From contig JAUWTM010000010.1 in assembly GCA_030614715.1 (NCBI GenBank), positions 1-53,647 of the forward strand: a stretch of DNA of 53,647 bases, in the 5' to 3' direction. This DNA comes from Planctomycetota bacterium (GTDB lineage Bacteria > JAJVIF01 > JAPKYR01). The notes under the pieces are model-generated. The model was given only the letters and a program-made list of their open reading frames with translations, did not search any database and had not been told where the DNA came from. The stretch's first letter is position 1. Every line of letters begins with the position of its first letter. Shown one piece after another: positions 1-8,238 of the stretch. A program made the translations under genes and the position numbers.

Positions 1-1192
1 CGATAGCGAGTGTCAGGCCACCCTTCCGGTTCGTGATGAGCATGTCTGTCAGAGTCCTGTCGAGGGCTGCGATTCGATTCGATGGCAGGCTGATTTTCAG
101 GTGGAAATCCCGCTCAACTTCTTTCATGCGCTTGATGAAATTCTGCAGATCGGGCCAGTCGGTCGCTGATAAGGCGAGAAAGCTCTGCTCCTGCTGCCCG
201 GTCGATTCGAGCAGCGTCTCGGCCTGATCGACAAGGAGGTCAATCGACCGTTGTCGGTACGGACGGTAGATCATCCCGGCCTGGCAGAACCTGCAACCGT
301 GCGTGCAACCGCGTACAGGCTCAACTGTCACACGGCTCGACACTCCCTTCATGTGCGGGATTGGAGGTTGTATCACCCACGGTGCGCTGTCCAGGTCCTT
401 TACGAACGCCTTCTCAATGATCTCGGGGCCACCTGCGATGTTTGTGATACGTTCGATCATGCCTTTGTCGTCCTGCACGACTTCAAAATGCTTCGGGATA
501 TACACTCCCTGTATTTCCTGGTTGGTTCCCGCTCCACCCCAGATGTCGAGGATCCTGTTTACAACCTCCCTTTCCACGTCGGGATTACCCCGTGCAGTGT
601 CGATCTCGTTCCGGTGTTCCGCTATCACGGAAACAAGATCTAACGTCACCTCCTCCCCTTCTCCAAGGACGAACGCGTCGACAAAATCAGCGATCGGTTC
701 GGGATTAAAAGCCGCCGAACCACCGCACACCACTATCGGGAAACCTCTCTCATCAGAACGAAGCGGTAACCCAGCGAGGTCGATCAACTGTAGCATGTTG
801 CTGAAGCTGAGCTCGTGCGAAAGCGAGACTCCAAGTACATCGAATTCGTTTACTGGATGGTAACTCTCAAGCGCGTAGAGAGGTGTGCCGGTTTCCCTCA
901 GACGTTCCTCCATGTCGGGCCAGACTGAATAAACTCTTTCACAGAGGTACTCATCGCGCGAGTTTATTACGTGCTGGATCAGTTTGTGGCCAAGGTTAAC
1001 GACCGCAATTTCGTAGACATCGGGGAATGCAATCACGATCCTCGCCCGTGCAGTCTCCCAGTCTTTTATGACGATACCGATGTCCCCGGCGAAGTACCGT
1101 CCGGGCTTTTCCACGTGGGGAAGGATGTCATCGAGGCGTCGCCTGATGTCAGCAGGTCCAATTGCCTTTAAATCTCTTAACACGTCATTCAA
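1..1192 (-). CDS. B12-binding radical SAM protein (TIGR03960-like), 3' part missing
   Basis: The reverse strand is open from the left edge to a stop at 1195-1193. The start is TTG 1192 or GTG 1183; neither has a clear Shine-Dalgarno. The N-terminus reads LPHVEKPGRYFAGD, then a cobalamin-binding-like region (IAFPDVYEIAVVNLGHK, VCGGSAAFNPEPIADF, VLGEGEE) as in the TIGR03960 family. At about residue 295 comes the radical SAM cysteine motif CTHGCRFCQAG (CX3CX2C for the 4Fe-4S cluster), preceded by VEPVRGC. Family members are large cytosolic radical SAM proteins of uncertain substrate, often encoded near tRNA or ribosome-maturation genes. The C-terminal part of the radical SAM barrel and any downstream domain lie outside the window. 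Family assignment is firm; the reaction is unknown. Confidence 0.85.
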   Translation of the reverse strand, partial: MNDVLRDLKAIGPADIRRRLDDILPHVEKPGRYFAGDIGIVIKDWETARARIVIAFPDVYEIAVVNLGHKLIQHVINSRDEYLCERVYSVWPDMEERLRETGTPLYALESYHPVNEFDVLGVSLSHELSFSNMLQLIDLAGLPLRSDERGFPIVVCGGSAAFNPEPIADFVDAFVLGEGEEVTLDLVSVIAEHRNEIDTARGNPDVEREVVNRILDIWGGAGTNQEIQGVYIPKHFEVVQDDKGMIERITNIAGGPEIIEKAFVKDLDSAPWVIQPPIPHMKGVSSRVTVEPVRGCTHGCRFCQAGMIYRPYRQRSIDLLVDQAETLLESTGQQEQSFLALSATDWPDLQNFIKRMKEVERDFHLKISLPSNRIAALDRTLTDMLITNRKGGLTLAI

Positions 1193-1342
1193 TTATACAA
1201 AACATGGACGCACATAACCTTACGATACTACTCAGTGTACATTATTTCGCACTAAACAGTTTTGTTATTGACAGGCCGGCTGGTTATATGAAATTCACCG
1301 GAAATCGGATCAAAAGAATATGTAGAAGGAAGTGATCGATTG

Positions 1343-1573
1343 ATGATCAGACACGATTGTTTTCATTTGAAAAGAGTGACCAACAACGATATCCACGAGG
1401 GTTGCAAGGGTACGCTCCGCTGCGACGTGAACCGTGGGGCCCCGGACGGCACCACAGTCGCGGGTATCAGTTGTCCCCAGGACTGCATGGGTTACCGTCC
1501 CATGCAGGCCAGGAAAGATACACCGTTTTCCAAGATCAAGGAGAAATTCATGTCGCTGATCGGCATGGATTAA
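1343..1573 (+). CDS. small cysteine-rich protein, possible metal-binding
   Basis: A 76-residue ORF starts at ATG 1343, ten bases after AAGGAAG (1326-1332). A TTG codon directly in front is a less likely start. Five cysteines are visible: one near the N-terminus (HDCFH), then EGCKGTLRC and a final CPQDC. Spaced pairs of this kind with neighbouring His residues suggest a small zinc- or iron-sulfur-binding fold, but I do not recognise a named family. The C-terminus is basic and amphipathic. It is divergent from the radical SAM gene, with about 150 bases between the two starts. Function is unknown; coding status rests on the good ribosome site and the cysteine pattern. Confidence 0.6.
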   Translation: MIRHDCFHLKRVTNNDIHEGCKGTLRCDVNRGAPDGTTVAGISCPQDCMGYRPMQARKDTPFSKIKEKFMSLIGMD

Positions 1574-1613
1574 TTCGCACCCCTATCCCCACAACCTGAT
1601 CGGTGCCCCAGGC

Positions 1614-1844
1614 CTACTGTGCCATCACCTGCATGGTAGATTCCAGCCTGTTTAGAAGGACTATCGTCGCCCATCCGAAAAACGCACTCGCAATCAGTCC
1701 CCCGACAAAACCCAGAATCGCCATCAGACGCGCTTCCGAGTTGTAATTTTCCCTTGCAAGGGAGCCGAGAGACTTGAACGCTGCTATCAGGCATCCGAAT
1801 GAGAGGAAAATCGATCCGAGCAATCCAAGTCCGAGTATGAACAT
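1614..1844 (-). CDS. small hydrophobic membrane protein, unknown
   Basis: A 76-residue ORF with two predicted membrane segments: residues about 2-25 (LGLGLLGSIFLSFGCLIAAF) and about 43-66 (AILGFVGGLIASAFFGWATI), joined by a short polar loop with a basic stretch. The pattern, an amphipathic tail after the second helix and no signal peptidase site, fits a small inner-membrane protein. No clear ribosome-binding site precedes ATG 1844, and the start abuts the palindromic element at 1.9-2.05 kb, so the upstream region may have been altered. I do not recognise a family. An overlapping longer frame (1570-1983) has an arbitrary composition and is not supported. Confidence 0.5.
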   Translation of the reverse strand: MFILGLGLLGSIFLSFGCLIAAFKSLGSLARENYNSEARLMAILGFVGGLIASAFFGWATIVLLNRLESTMQVMAQ

Positions 1845-1894
1845 CGTGGACAGGATAACATCTGGGGATTGGGGATGGAATGGATGTGAATTGG

Positions 1895-2061
1895 GAAAAG
1901 GGGACAGGCCTCTGCAGGAAAAGGGGACAGGCAGCCTTTTTGCTGTAGAAAAAGTGACCTGTATCTATGCTTGGACGACGCAAAAAGGTGACAGTTCCCT
2001 TTTCCTTTGCACATAATCTATTACAGGTAAAAAGGCTGCCTGTCCCCTTTATTCCCCTTTA
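1895..2061. repeat. REP-like palindromic element with 22-bp perfect inverted repeat
   Basis: The arms at 1920-1941 and 2029-2050 are perfect reverse complements over 22 bases, each consisting of AAAGGGGACAGG followed by CAGCCTTTTT or its complement. The 87 bases between them hold related pieces (AAAAAGTGACCTGT near 1949-1962, AAAAAGGTGACAGTTCCC near 1982-1999). A further AAAAGGGGACAGG lies just outside at 1896-1908. This GGGGACAGG/CCTGTCCCC vocabulary is typical of non-autonomous REP sequences mobilised by IS200-related REP-associated tyrosine transposases (established knowledge). No transposase gene is present in this window. It could also form a long hairpin in RNA. Confidence 0.7.
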
Positions 2062-2138
2062 CGCTTCATGCCTTTATTGATAAACTGAAATTTGATGAAA
2101 TCGAACCATCATTACCTGATACGAAAAGGATTTAAACG

Positions 2139-4061
2139 ATGAACCTGAAAACTGCATTCCCTGCCATGTTCCTGACAATAGCTGTCATGATATTGATCGG
2201 GTGCACATCAACTCCCGATTCACCGGTAAACCCCGGCGTTCAGCAATCCGATTCAACGACCCAGTCATCTCGTCAGCTCTGGGGCTTTTACGATGTAGAG
2301 GTCATTCCTGACAACCACGGAAGCGCAGACGTTATTTTCACTCCCCTTCGTTCGACCCAGATACATATGAACGTAGTCGGGCTGATGGAATCCGGCTCGA
2401 CAGGTTCTGCTGTCGGTATCGTACCTCCGGTCTCGTTTGTCGACGGGGTACTCGATATCGATATCAAGCTTACCCATCCGTTCCCGCTGCCCCAGTTTAC
2501 GGGATTCGATGTACGGGGAATTATGATCGGGCATGGGTCGATCGCGGGATTCAGTGAGTCCTTTTTCTATGCAGGCGTCAATGATATCGACCTGCTCAAT
2601 GCCGATGGCCACACGAACCTGTGGAATCCGACCGAGTACACCGGGAACGGGTATGTCGATGGAAAATTAGGCGTACCGGATACAATCGCGAACTACACCG
2701 CCACGCTGAACGGTTATAAATACTTCAGCAACGATCTAACCGCCAACCTGGGCATTTCGGACATGGTCAAGGCTAATCGGGGTGCATTCATAGCCGGCTC
2801 GATGAATGTGCGCCATTACACGATCAAACTCGGGGACCAGGGCCTTACATTCCAGTATGCAATCGATGCGAACTGGTGGTCACCGAATGAACCATACACT
2901 GTACCGGATGACTTCGATGTCGAACAGGCCAATTGCCCTGAGCCTTATCATCTCGATCTGTGGGTCGGGCACGGAATCACGGGTGACGGAGGATCGGCAC
3001 CGTTCCATGTGGACGTCTACGACTGGCAGAAGGATGTTGACACGATCTACCTCGAGGCTCCGCTGCTGATCAACGAATCCATGACACTGACAGGTCCGGA
3101 AGACCTCGGCGATTACGTCCGATTTTCCGGCACGCTCACAAACGAGCTGCTTCCCGCAGCCGATCAGGTAGATATTCTTGTCTACGGTCGTGGTGAAGAT
3201 CCTGTGACATCGATAACATATACTGATTACCACCTTTACCGCCTGCCGACACCGCATATACCTTCGAGCGGTGTCATTATCACGATCCCGGAGGACATCG
3301 CGTACAAAACGATCGGTGTGGAGTACACGTACGGCAGCTCAGGATACGATTACGGTGGAGGTAATCCTGCGCCGATCGATTACTCAGACGCAAACGGGCC
3401 GTGGGACTTCACGCTGGTCCCGAACATTGATTCAGCGACGAGAATTGCGCTTGCACCTACCGATCCGGAGGTAGCCGGGTTCGCCGGTGATTTCAGTGCA
3501 CATGTAACGCACTTTTTCAAGACGCAGATGGGTCTCGGGGGTGACCTGAACGAGGTATACCAGGCTGAATCGCACAACGAGGGTGCAAATATCCAGCGTC
3601 TGTGGGGTATCTACTCATCGGAGGAGATAGTAGAGGGTGTTCAGGCGTTCCCACTCGACCCACCGGTCGATTTCCAGTATCCGCTGACCACATCGACCGA
3701 CTACACGGTTAATGAGAACTACACAATAATTCCGTTCCTGCTGACGCTGACCGTAACATTCTCCCACGAAGGGCTGGGAGAGGGATTCGCGTTCGTCCCG
3801 GTCGAACCGGGGGTTTACGGCTGGGGATGGGACGTCCAGCCGGCACTCCTGACGAGGACGATCGCAGAATTCGAGACAGGCGGGTTACTGGGACAGGGCT
3901 CGATGGGCAAGGCCCTGTTGTATGAATGGATCGCTGATGACGGTACCGGTTACGGCTCTATCTCGTGCGGAAACAGCCCCGATGCAGATCCGAATTTCAA
4001 CGAATCTACGTTTGAGATCACGGGATCAGCGTCGGCAGTGGCATTATATGCGGTAAATTAG
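2139..4061 (+). CDS. large secreted lipoprotein, WG-W-V/FTGFDV paralog family
   Basis: 640 residues, with ATG preceded by AAAGGA eight bases upstream. The signal peptide ends in a lipobox LIGC (Cys22), followed by the tag S-P-V-N-P-G. The conserved domain then shows LWGFYDVEV (about 47-55), PLRSTQ (about 69), THPFP..FTGFDVRGI (about 112-128), LLNADGH..WNPTEY (about 152-167), TLNGYKYF (about 188-195) and FQYAIDANW. A second, weaker RLWGIYSSEE in the C-terminal third (near residue 489) hints at an internal duplication. No catalytic motif is recognised. It is predicted to be anchored in the outer membrane or exposed at the cell surface. It is the only family member here next to housekeeping genes (dapA follows). 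Function unknown. Confidence 0.85.
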   Translation: MNLKTAFPAMFLTIAVMILIGCTSTPDSPVNPGVQQSDSTTQSSRQLWGFYDVEVIPDNHGSADVIFTPLRSTQIHMNVVGLMESGSTGSAVGIVPPVSFVDGVLDIDIKLTHPFPLPQFTGFDVRGIMIGHGSIAGFSESFFYAGVNDIDLLNADGHTNLWNPTEYTGNGYVDGKLGVPDTIANYTATLNGYKYFSNDLTANLGISDMVKANRGAFIAGSMNVRHYTIKLGDQGLTFQYAIDANWWSPNEPYTVPDDFDVEQANCPEPYHLDLWVGHGITGDGGSAPFHVDVYDWQKDVDTIYLEAPLLINESMTLTGPEDLGDYVRFSGTLTNELLPAADQVDILVYGRGEDPVTSITYTDYHLYRLPTPHIPSSGVIITIPEDIAYKTIGVEYTYGSSGYDYGGGNPAPIDYSDANGPWDFTLVPNIDSATRIALAPTDPEVAGFAGDFSAHVTHFFKTQMGLGGDLNEVYQAESHNEGANIQRLWGIYSSEEIVEGVQAFPLDPPVDFQYPLTTSTDYTVNENYTIIPFLLTLTVTFSHEGLGEGFAFVPVEPGVYGWGWDVQPALLTRTIAEFETGGLLGQGSMGKALLYEWIADDGTGYGSISCGNSPDADPNFNESTFEITGSASAVALYAVN

Positions 4062-4216
4062 TCGAAATAAGGCCACACACAAAGTCGAGGATGATTCTAT
4101 CTACCAGGTTGGATTTTAAATGAGCCAATGGGATCATACTTGCACCTTTGGTCCGAATCCTGCATCATTGAATCTCATTAAGACCCTTACCTGTAGCCTG
4201 TAGAGTGGAGGACTGC

Positions 4217-5104
4217 ATGTTCGCTCCATTTGGAAACCTCGTGACCGCGATGGTCACACCCTTCGACAATAAGGGCAAGATCGCAATGGACCTTGTCGAG
4301 GGGCTGGTCAAGCGCCTGATGAACTCGGGCACGGACACGATACTGGTCGGCGGAACCACCGGTGAAAGCCCAACCCTGACCGAGGAAGAATTAATGTCGC
4401 TGATCGAGAAGGTCAGGGAGGAGATCACCGAGGACGCCAGGATCATAGTCGGTACCGGGACCAACTCCACCGAAAAAACGGTAAAGCTGTCGATGAAGGT
4501 CGCCGAGATGCCCATAAACGGGCTTCTCATAGTGAATCCGTACTACAACAAGCCGACGCAGAGCGGCCTCGAGGCACATTTCAAGACGGTGGCTGAGTCT
4601 GTCGATGTCCCGATTCTCCTTTACAACATTCCAGGACGTACCGGTGTTAACTGCGAGCCTGAAACCATCGCGAAACTCGCAGGAATAGGAAACATTGTAG
4701 GTGTAAAAGAAGCTGCCGGGTCAGTCGATCAGGCTGCGTGTATCAATGCTTTAACAGATGAGAGCTCCTTCGCAATCTACTCCGGAGATGACAGCCTGAC
4801 GTTACCGATGATGTCTGTTGGTGCCGTGGGTGTGGTGTCGGTGGCATCGCACATTGTCGGTGCGAAGATCAGGGAAATGATTATGGCATTCCTCGACGGC
4901 AGGACCGATGACGCAAAAAAAGCTCATGTCTCGATGCTCCCGCTGTTCAAGGCCATTTTCTGCAGGACAAATCCGATTCCGATTAAATACGCTCTGAACA
5001 GGATCGGCACACCGGTGGGGAATTACCGTCTACCATTGACCCCGATGGACGACGAAGGCAAGGAGATAGTCGATAAAGCGTTGAAGAATTTCGGCTTGAT
5101 CTAA
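4217..5104 (+). CDS. dapA: 4-hydroxy-tetrahydrodipicolinate synthase
   Basis: 295 residues, normal length for DapA. It condenses pyruvate with aspartate-4-semialdehyde in the cytosol, the first committed step to lysine and meso-diaminopimelate. The (beta/alpha)8 Schiff-base aldolase motifs are all present: GGTTGES (Thr47-Thr48), NPYYNKP (107-113), the proton-relay Tyr136 in LLYNIPGRTG, and the Schiff-base Lys164 in GVKEAAG. The C-terminal half contains YSGDDSLTLPMMSVGAVGVVSV as expected. ATG 4217 is chosen because GGAGG lies at 4207-4211; a GTG 12 bases earlier would overlap that site. Related NAL/KDG aldolases share the fold, but the motifs and the GTTGES form best match DapA. No other lysine-pathway gene is adjacent. 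Confidence 0.93.
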   Translation: MFAPFGNLVTAMVTPFDNKGKIAMDLVEGLVKRLMNSGTDTILVGGTTGESPTLTEEELMSLIEKVREEITEDARIIVGTGTNSTEKTVKLSMKVAEMPINGLLIVNPYYNKPTQSGLEAHFKTVAESVDVPILLYNIPGRTGVNCEPETIAKLAGIGNIVGVKEAAGSVDQAACINALTDESSFAIYSGDDSLTLPMMSVGAVGVVSVASHIVGAKIREMIMAFLDGRTDDAKKAHVSMLPLFKAIFCRTNPIPIKYALNRIGTPVGNYRLPLTPMDDEGKEIVDKALKNFGLI

Positions 5105-5114
5105 AAGAAAAAGA

Positions 5115-5153
5115 GCAGGGAGACCAAACCATAAGGCTCAGGTTCCTCCCTGC
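5115..5153 (+). terminator. hairpin after dapA
   Basis: GCAGGGAG (5115-5122) pairs with CTCCCTGC (5146-5153) across a 23-base loop, eleven bases after the dapA stop. There is no T-run, so it is a weak or factor-dependent terminator candidate, or a processing structure. Confidence 0.4.
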
Positions 5154-5349
5154 TTGTGACAAGGATGTGGATCACTATGTTTGACGAATCCCATCCAGAC
5201 TTGTTCCCCAACCCCTGATTTTCGAGATTACTTCCCCCATAAACCTTGATAAATGTTCATTAAATCTGTACCTGATACCGTCGTGCAGGCCGATATTAAA
5301 TCAGATATACTAATGACTCTGAATGACCGAAGCCCTCTGGCTTGAATGC

Positions 5350-5382
5350 GGGCAGGCGACTGTATTTTCCTGCCCGTGGAGG
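5350..5382 (+). promoter_or_regulatory. hairpin next to ribosome-binding site
   Basis: GGGCAGG (5350-5356) and CCTGCCC (5369-5375) form a 7-bp stem with a 12-base loop, ending two bases before the GGAGG ribosome site (5378-5382) of the aminotransferase-like gene at 5393. Such placement could modulate translation initiation, but no riboswitch class is recognised. The remainder of 5154-5349 shows no feature I can support. Confidence 0.3.
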
Positions 5383-5392
5383 ACACTGGTAA

Positions 5393-6262
5393 ATGACTCG
5401 AAACAGGGTATTTTTCGATGGCGCAATACGGTGGGAGGATGAAGCACTAATCAGTCCACTCTCCACCGGACTTCTATACGGTGACGGGCTTTTCGAGGTC
5501 ATGAGAAGCTATAATGCCGTTCCCTTCAGGTTTGCCGACCACTACGAACATCTCCGTGCAAGCTGCGAAGCACTCCGTCTCAACCTCCCGTTCGACGAGG
5601 AGAATCTCTGGCTGGTCATGCGTGAACTACTCAGGCAGAATGATGCGACCGAGGGTGACGCTTATATTCGTATTACAGTTTTCGGCTCAGAGCTCAATAT
5701 GATCGCAACGTCAGCCGGCGTGACCACCCACACATACGCACATGCCCGTCCGTTCACACCACCGAAACCGGCAAAGTATAAAAACGGGATCAAGGTTCGG
5801 GTATCCAGCTACCATACGAGTCCTTTCAATCCGATAGCCGGGCACAACACGATCTGTTTTCTGCCAATGATACTGGCCCGTCGCGCAGCATGGGAGCGAG
5901 GGCTGGATGAGGTCCTGGTTCAGAACACCGAGGGCGGGATCTGCGAGGGCACTACATCGAACCTCTTCATAGTCCGGAAGGGTAAAATATACACTCCACC
6001 GGCTGCCGACGGCATCCAGCTTGAGACAGCGAGGTCGGTGGTAATTGAACTGGCCGGGAAGATGGATATTCCCCTCGAGGAGAAACGTATAAGCCAGAAA
6101 ATTCTCAAGGCTGCCGACGAGGTATTCATAACCAACAGCCTTATTGAAGTGATGCCTGTCAAAGAGATCGACGGAGTGATAATCGGTAAAGGCAGTGCCG
6201 GCACAATAACGAAGAAATTGCACAAAGGTTACCGTAACCTGGTAAAAGCTGAGTGTAGTTAA
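5393..6262 (+). CDS. class IV aminotransferase-fold protein (ADC lyase/BCAT-like) lacking the PLP lysine
   Basis: 289 residues, ATG with GGAGG ten bases upstream. It has the full fold-type IV PLP enzyme layout: VFFDG, LLYGDGLFEVMR (27-38), FRFADHYEHLR, the second domain with DEVLVQNTEGGICEGTTSNLFIV, and a C-terminal ADEVFITNSLIEVMPV. Length and motifs fit 4-amino-4-deoxychorismate lyase (PabC) or branched-chain aminotransferases. The catalytic lysine normally sits in an H-K-T motif; here the sequence is GHNTICF, and Asn152 (codon AAC at 5846-5848) occupies the lysine position. Either the enzyme is inactive or repurposed, or this is a one-base sequence error. lipA follows 34 bases downstream, so the two are probably cotranscribed. 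No pabA or pabB is in view. Confidence 0.85.
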   Translation: MTRNRVFFDGAIRWEDEALISPLSTGLLYGDGLFEVMRSYNAVPFRFADHYEHLRASCEALRLNLPFDEENLWLVMRELLRQNDATEGDAYIRITVFGSELNMIATSAGVTTHTYAHARPFTPPKPAKYKNGIKVRVSSYHTSPFNPIAGHNTICFLPMILARRAAWERGLDEVLVQNTEGGICEGTTSNLFIVRKGKIYTPPAADGIQLETARSVVIELAGKMDIPLEEKRISQKILKAADEVFITNSLIEVMPVKEIDGVIIGKGSAGTITKKLHKGYRNLVKAECS

Positions 6263-6296
6263 AATTACTCATGACCCGATCAAAGAGGCTCGGTAC

Positions 6297-7205
6297 GTGT
6301 CAAGCGAAACACATGACAGGAAGGTGACCGGAGAACCCCTGCGTCCGCCATGGATAAAAGTGAGGGGAATACGTGCCGATATCCAGGCGGAGATGCAGAG
6401 CAAACTCGCCGGATGCAACACCGTCTGTCTCAGTGCGAAATGCCCGAACCTTGGCGAATGTTTCGGACGCGGTGTCGCGACGTTCATGATCGGCGGTCCC
6501 ACATGCACACGTGCATGCAGGTTCTGCGGTGTCGGTCACGGGCATCCTGAGCCGCTCGATAAGGATGAACCCGGTAAAATAGCTGAGAGTGTGAAAGCAC
6601 TTGGACTGAATTTCGTTGTTATTACAGGCGTAGCCCGCGACGATCTCGACGACGGTGGAGCCGCACATTATGCAGATACAGTGCGTGCCATCCACGAGTT
6701 AACACCATCGACAGGGGTGGAGGTGCTGGTACCCGACTTCAACGGATCAGCAGAAGCGTTAAAGACAGTCCTTGAATCCGGGCCTTCGATCTTAAACCAC
6801 AACATCGAAACCGTACGGCGCCTGACCCCGGATGTCAGGAGCAAAGCGACGTACGAACGTTCACTAGATGTATTGAGAGTTTCAAAGAGCATCGCACCGG
6901 AGGTTCCGGTGAAAAGCGGGCTGATGGTCGGGTTCGGTGAGACATGGGAAGAAGTTGTCGAAACCCTGGAAGACCTGGTAAATGCCGGCTGCGAACTTCT
7001 GACAGTCGGGCAGTACCTTCAGCCTCGCGCATCAGCACAACTGAAGGTGGTCAACTACTGGACGCCCGATCAATTCGATAAATTGAAGGAGGTCGCACTG
7101 GAAATGGGCTTTACAGGTGCAGCATCGGGTCCTTTTGTCAGGTCCAGCTACTTTGCAGAGGAAATGGCACTTAAAGCAGATAAAAGCGACTCCCCCTCGT
7201 CATAA
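6297..7205 (+). CDS. lipA: lipoyl synthase
   Basis: 302 residues. A radical SAM enzyme that inserts two sulfurs into protein-bound octanoyl groups to make lipoyl cofactor for 2-oxoacid dehydrogenases and the glycine cleavage system. Both iron-sulfur sites are visible: the auxiliary cluster CX4CX5C (Cys44, Cys49, Cys55 in TVCLSAKCPNLGECF) and the SAM cluster CX3CX2C (Cys70, Cys74, Cys77 in CTRACRFC). The C-terminal serine ligand motif RSSY is present (FVRSSYFAEE). The start is GTG 6297, preceded by AAGAGG (6283-6288). No lipB or lplA lies beside it. Identification is secure. Confidence 0.96.
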   Translation: MSSETHDRKVTGEPLRPPWIKVRGIRADIQAEMQSKLAGCNTVCLSAKCPNLGECFGRGVATFMIGGPTCTRACRFCGVGHGHPEPLDKDEPGKIAESVKALGLNFVVITGVARDDLDDGGAAHYADTVRAIHELTPSTGVEVLVPDFNGSAEALKTVLESGPSILNHNIETVRRLTPDVRSKATYERSLDVLRVSKSIAPEVPVKSGLMVGFGETWEEVVETLEDLVNAGCELLTVGQYLQPRASAQLKVVNYWTPDQFDKLKEVALEMGFTGAASGPFVRSSYFAEEMALKADKSDSPSS

Positions 7206-7266
7206 TGGTCCAGAAAATGTAAAATTGACCAGCTCTATAGAAACTCAGCAGGGGAAAAATCCTGAT

Positions 7267-8229
7267 ATGCCGAAAACAACCGGGCCTCGCCCTCACACAC
7301 CCATTAAACCGTCACCCATGTCACAGCCGTCACTGAGTCCAAAGGGACCAAGGCCTGATGGCGACGATAATTTTCCACCACCTCCGAATCAGCGATCGTT
7401 CGTACAATGGTTTTTTAACACGGACAATCCCTTGTGGCTCATGTTCCCGGTAATCCTGTCGGTGGCGGCACTGTATTTCGCATACAAGTCAAACGTGATC
7501 AACAGGGAATGGGCGGACGTCCACCTTCGAATCACCCAGCAGGCGTTCGTGGGCTGGATGACCGGTGATTTCTTTGTGGAGGATGAGGTCTTTTACTTCA
7601 CAGCCACCATAGGAGACACCTCGAACATCGTTGAACTGATGGACCAGGCAACGATAGCAGGTAATGAACTCAGTTTTAAGTGGTACGCCGAAGCCATCGG
7701 GTGGGAAACAGAGGAAATTGATCCGAACACACTGCCGTATAACCAGTACTTCCTGATGTTCGCACTGGCAAACGACGGAGATCAGATTGCTGAAAATCTG
7801 TACGTGGAGTGCGAATGGTACAACGCAGAGGACGACGATGCGCTGCGGGGAGAAGACCCTGAGGTCGAGGGTGTTGAACCTGAGGAATGGAAATACGGAC
7901 CGGGGGTTCTGGCACCGGGTCAGTGGGTAATAATACCAATTGCCTCCTGTTTCCTCAGGATCGATCCGAACAGCGAAGAGCTCTCAGTCCGGTATATCGG
8001 GGATTACTATAATCCGGTGGCTATCACGTATGAATCAACGGTCAGTGGAACTCACAGAATACCTGTAAATCTTGACGACGTCCCACAGACCATGACAGCC
8101 TTCACAAATCCACCATTACCTGAGGCAGATAAGACCGGGGAGGAATCAGTCTACCAGGATGTTCCCGAACGAGAACGGGACGAGGGACGTACGTCAGGAC
8201 GTGACAGCAGGGATTACCGCAGAGATTAA
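7267..8229 (+). CDS. membrane-anchored protein with proline-rich cytoplasmic tail, unknown
   Basis: 320 residues from ATG 7267, chosen because CAGGGG lies upstream and because the longer GTG frame would overlap lipA by 89 bases. Residues 1-45 are proline-rich and polar (PPPPNQ). One membrane segment spans about 55-73 (PLWLMFPVILSVAALYFAYK). The remaining 245 residues form a predicted extracytoplasmic domain with acidic loops and a beta-rich pattern (VFYFTATIGD, YNQYFLMFALANDGDQIAENLYVECEW), reminiscent of an Ig-like domain describing tension between parallel strands. The C-terminus is charged and repetitive (ERERDEGRTSGRDSRDYRRD). No family recognised. Its stop is ten bases from the convergent polyprenyl synthase stop. 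Confidence 0.75.
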   Translation: MPKTTGPRPHTPIKPSPMSQPSLSPKGPRPDGDDNFPPPPNQRSFVQWFFNTDNPLWLMFPVILSVAALYFAYKSNVINREWADVHLRITQQAFVGWMTGDFFVEDEVFYFTATIGDTSNIVELMDQATIAGNELSFKWYAEAIGWETEEIDPNTLPYNQYFLMFALANDGDQIAENLYVECEWYNAEDDDALRGEDPEVEGVEPEEWKYGPGVLAPGQWVIIPIASCFLRIDPNSEELSVRYIGDYYNPVAITYESTVSGTHRIPVNLDDVPQTMTAFTNPPLPEADKTGEESVYQDVPERERDEGRTSGRDSRDYRRD

Positions 8230-8238
8230 TTTGAGTGG

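Noticed and set aside
33-1171. Several plus-strand open frames of 60-190 residues at the left edge
   Set aside because: They are antisense to the radical SAM gene, whose minus-strand frame carries a coherent domain (cobalamin-binding part and CX3CX2C) over the whole stretch.
1570-1983. Minus-strand 137-residue frame
   Set aside because: Composition is arbitrary and it overlaps the hydrophobic 76-residue ORF and the palindromic element; no signal or motif.
7117-7266. Upstream GTG extension of the membrane-anchored protein
   Set aside because: It would overlap lipA by 89 bases; ATG 7267 has a purine-rich ribosome site.
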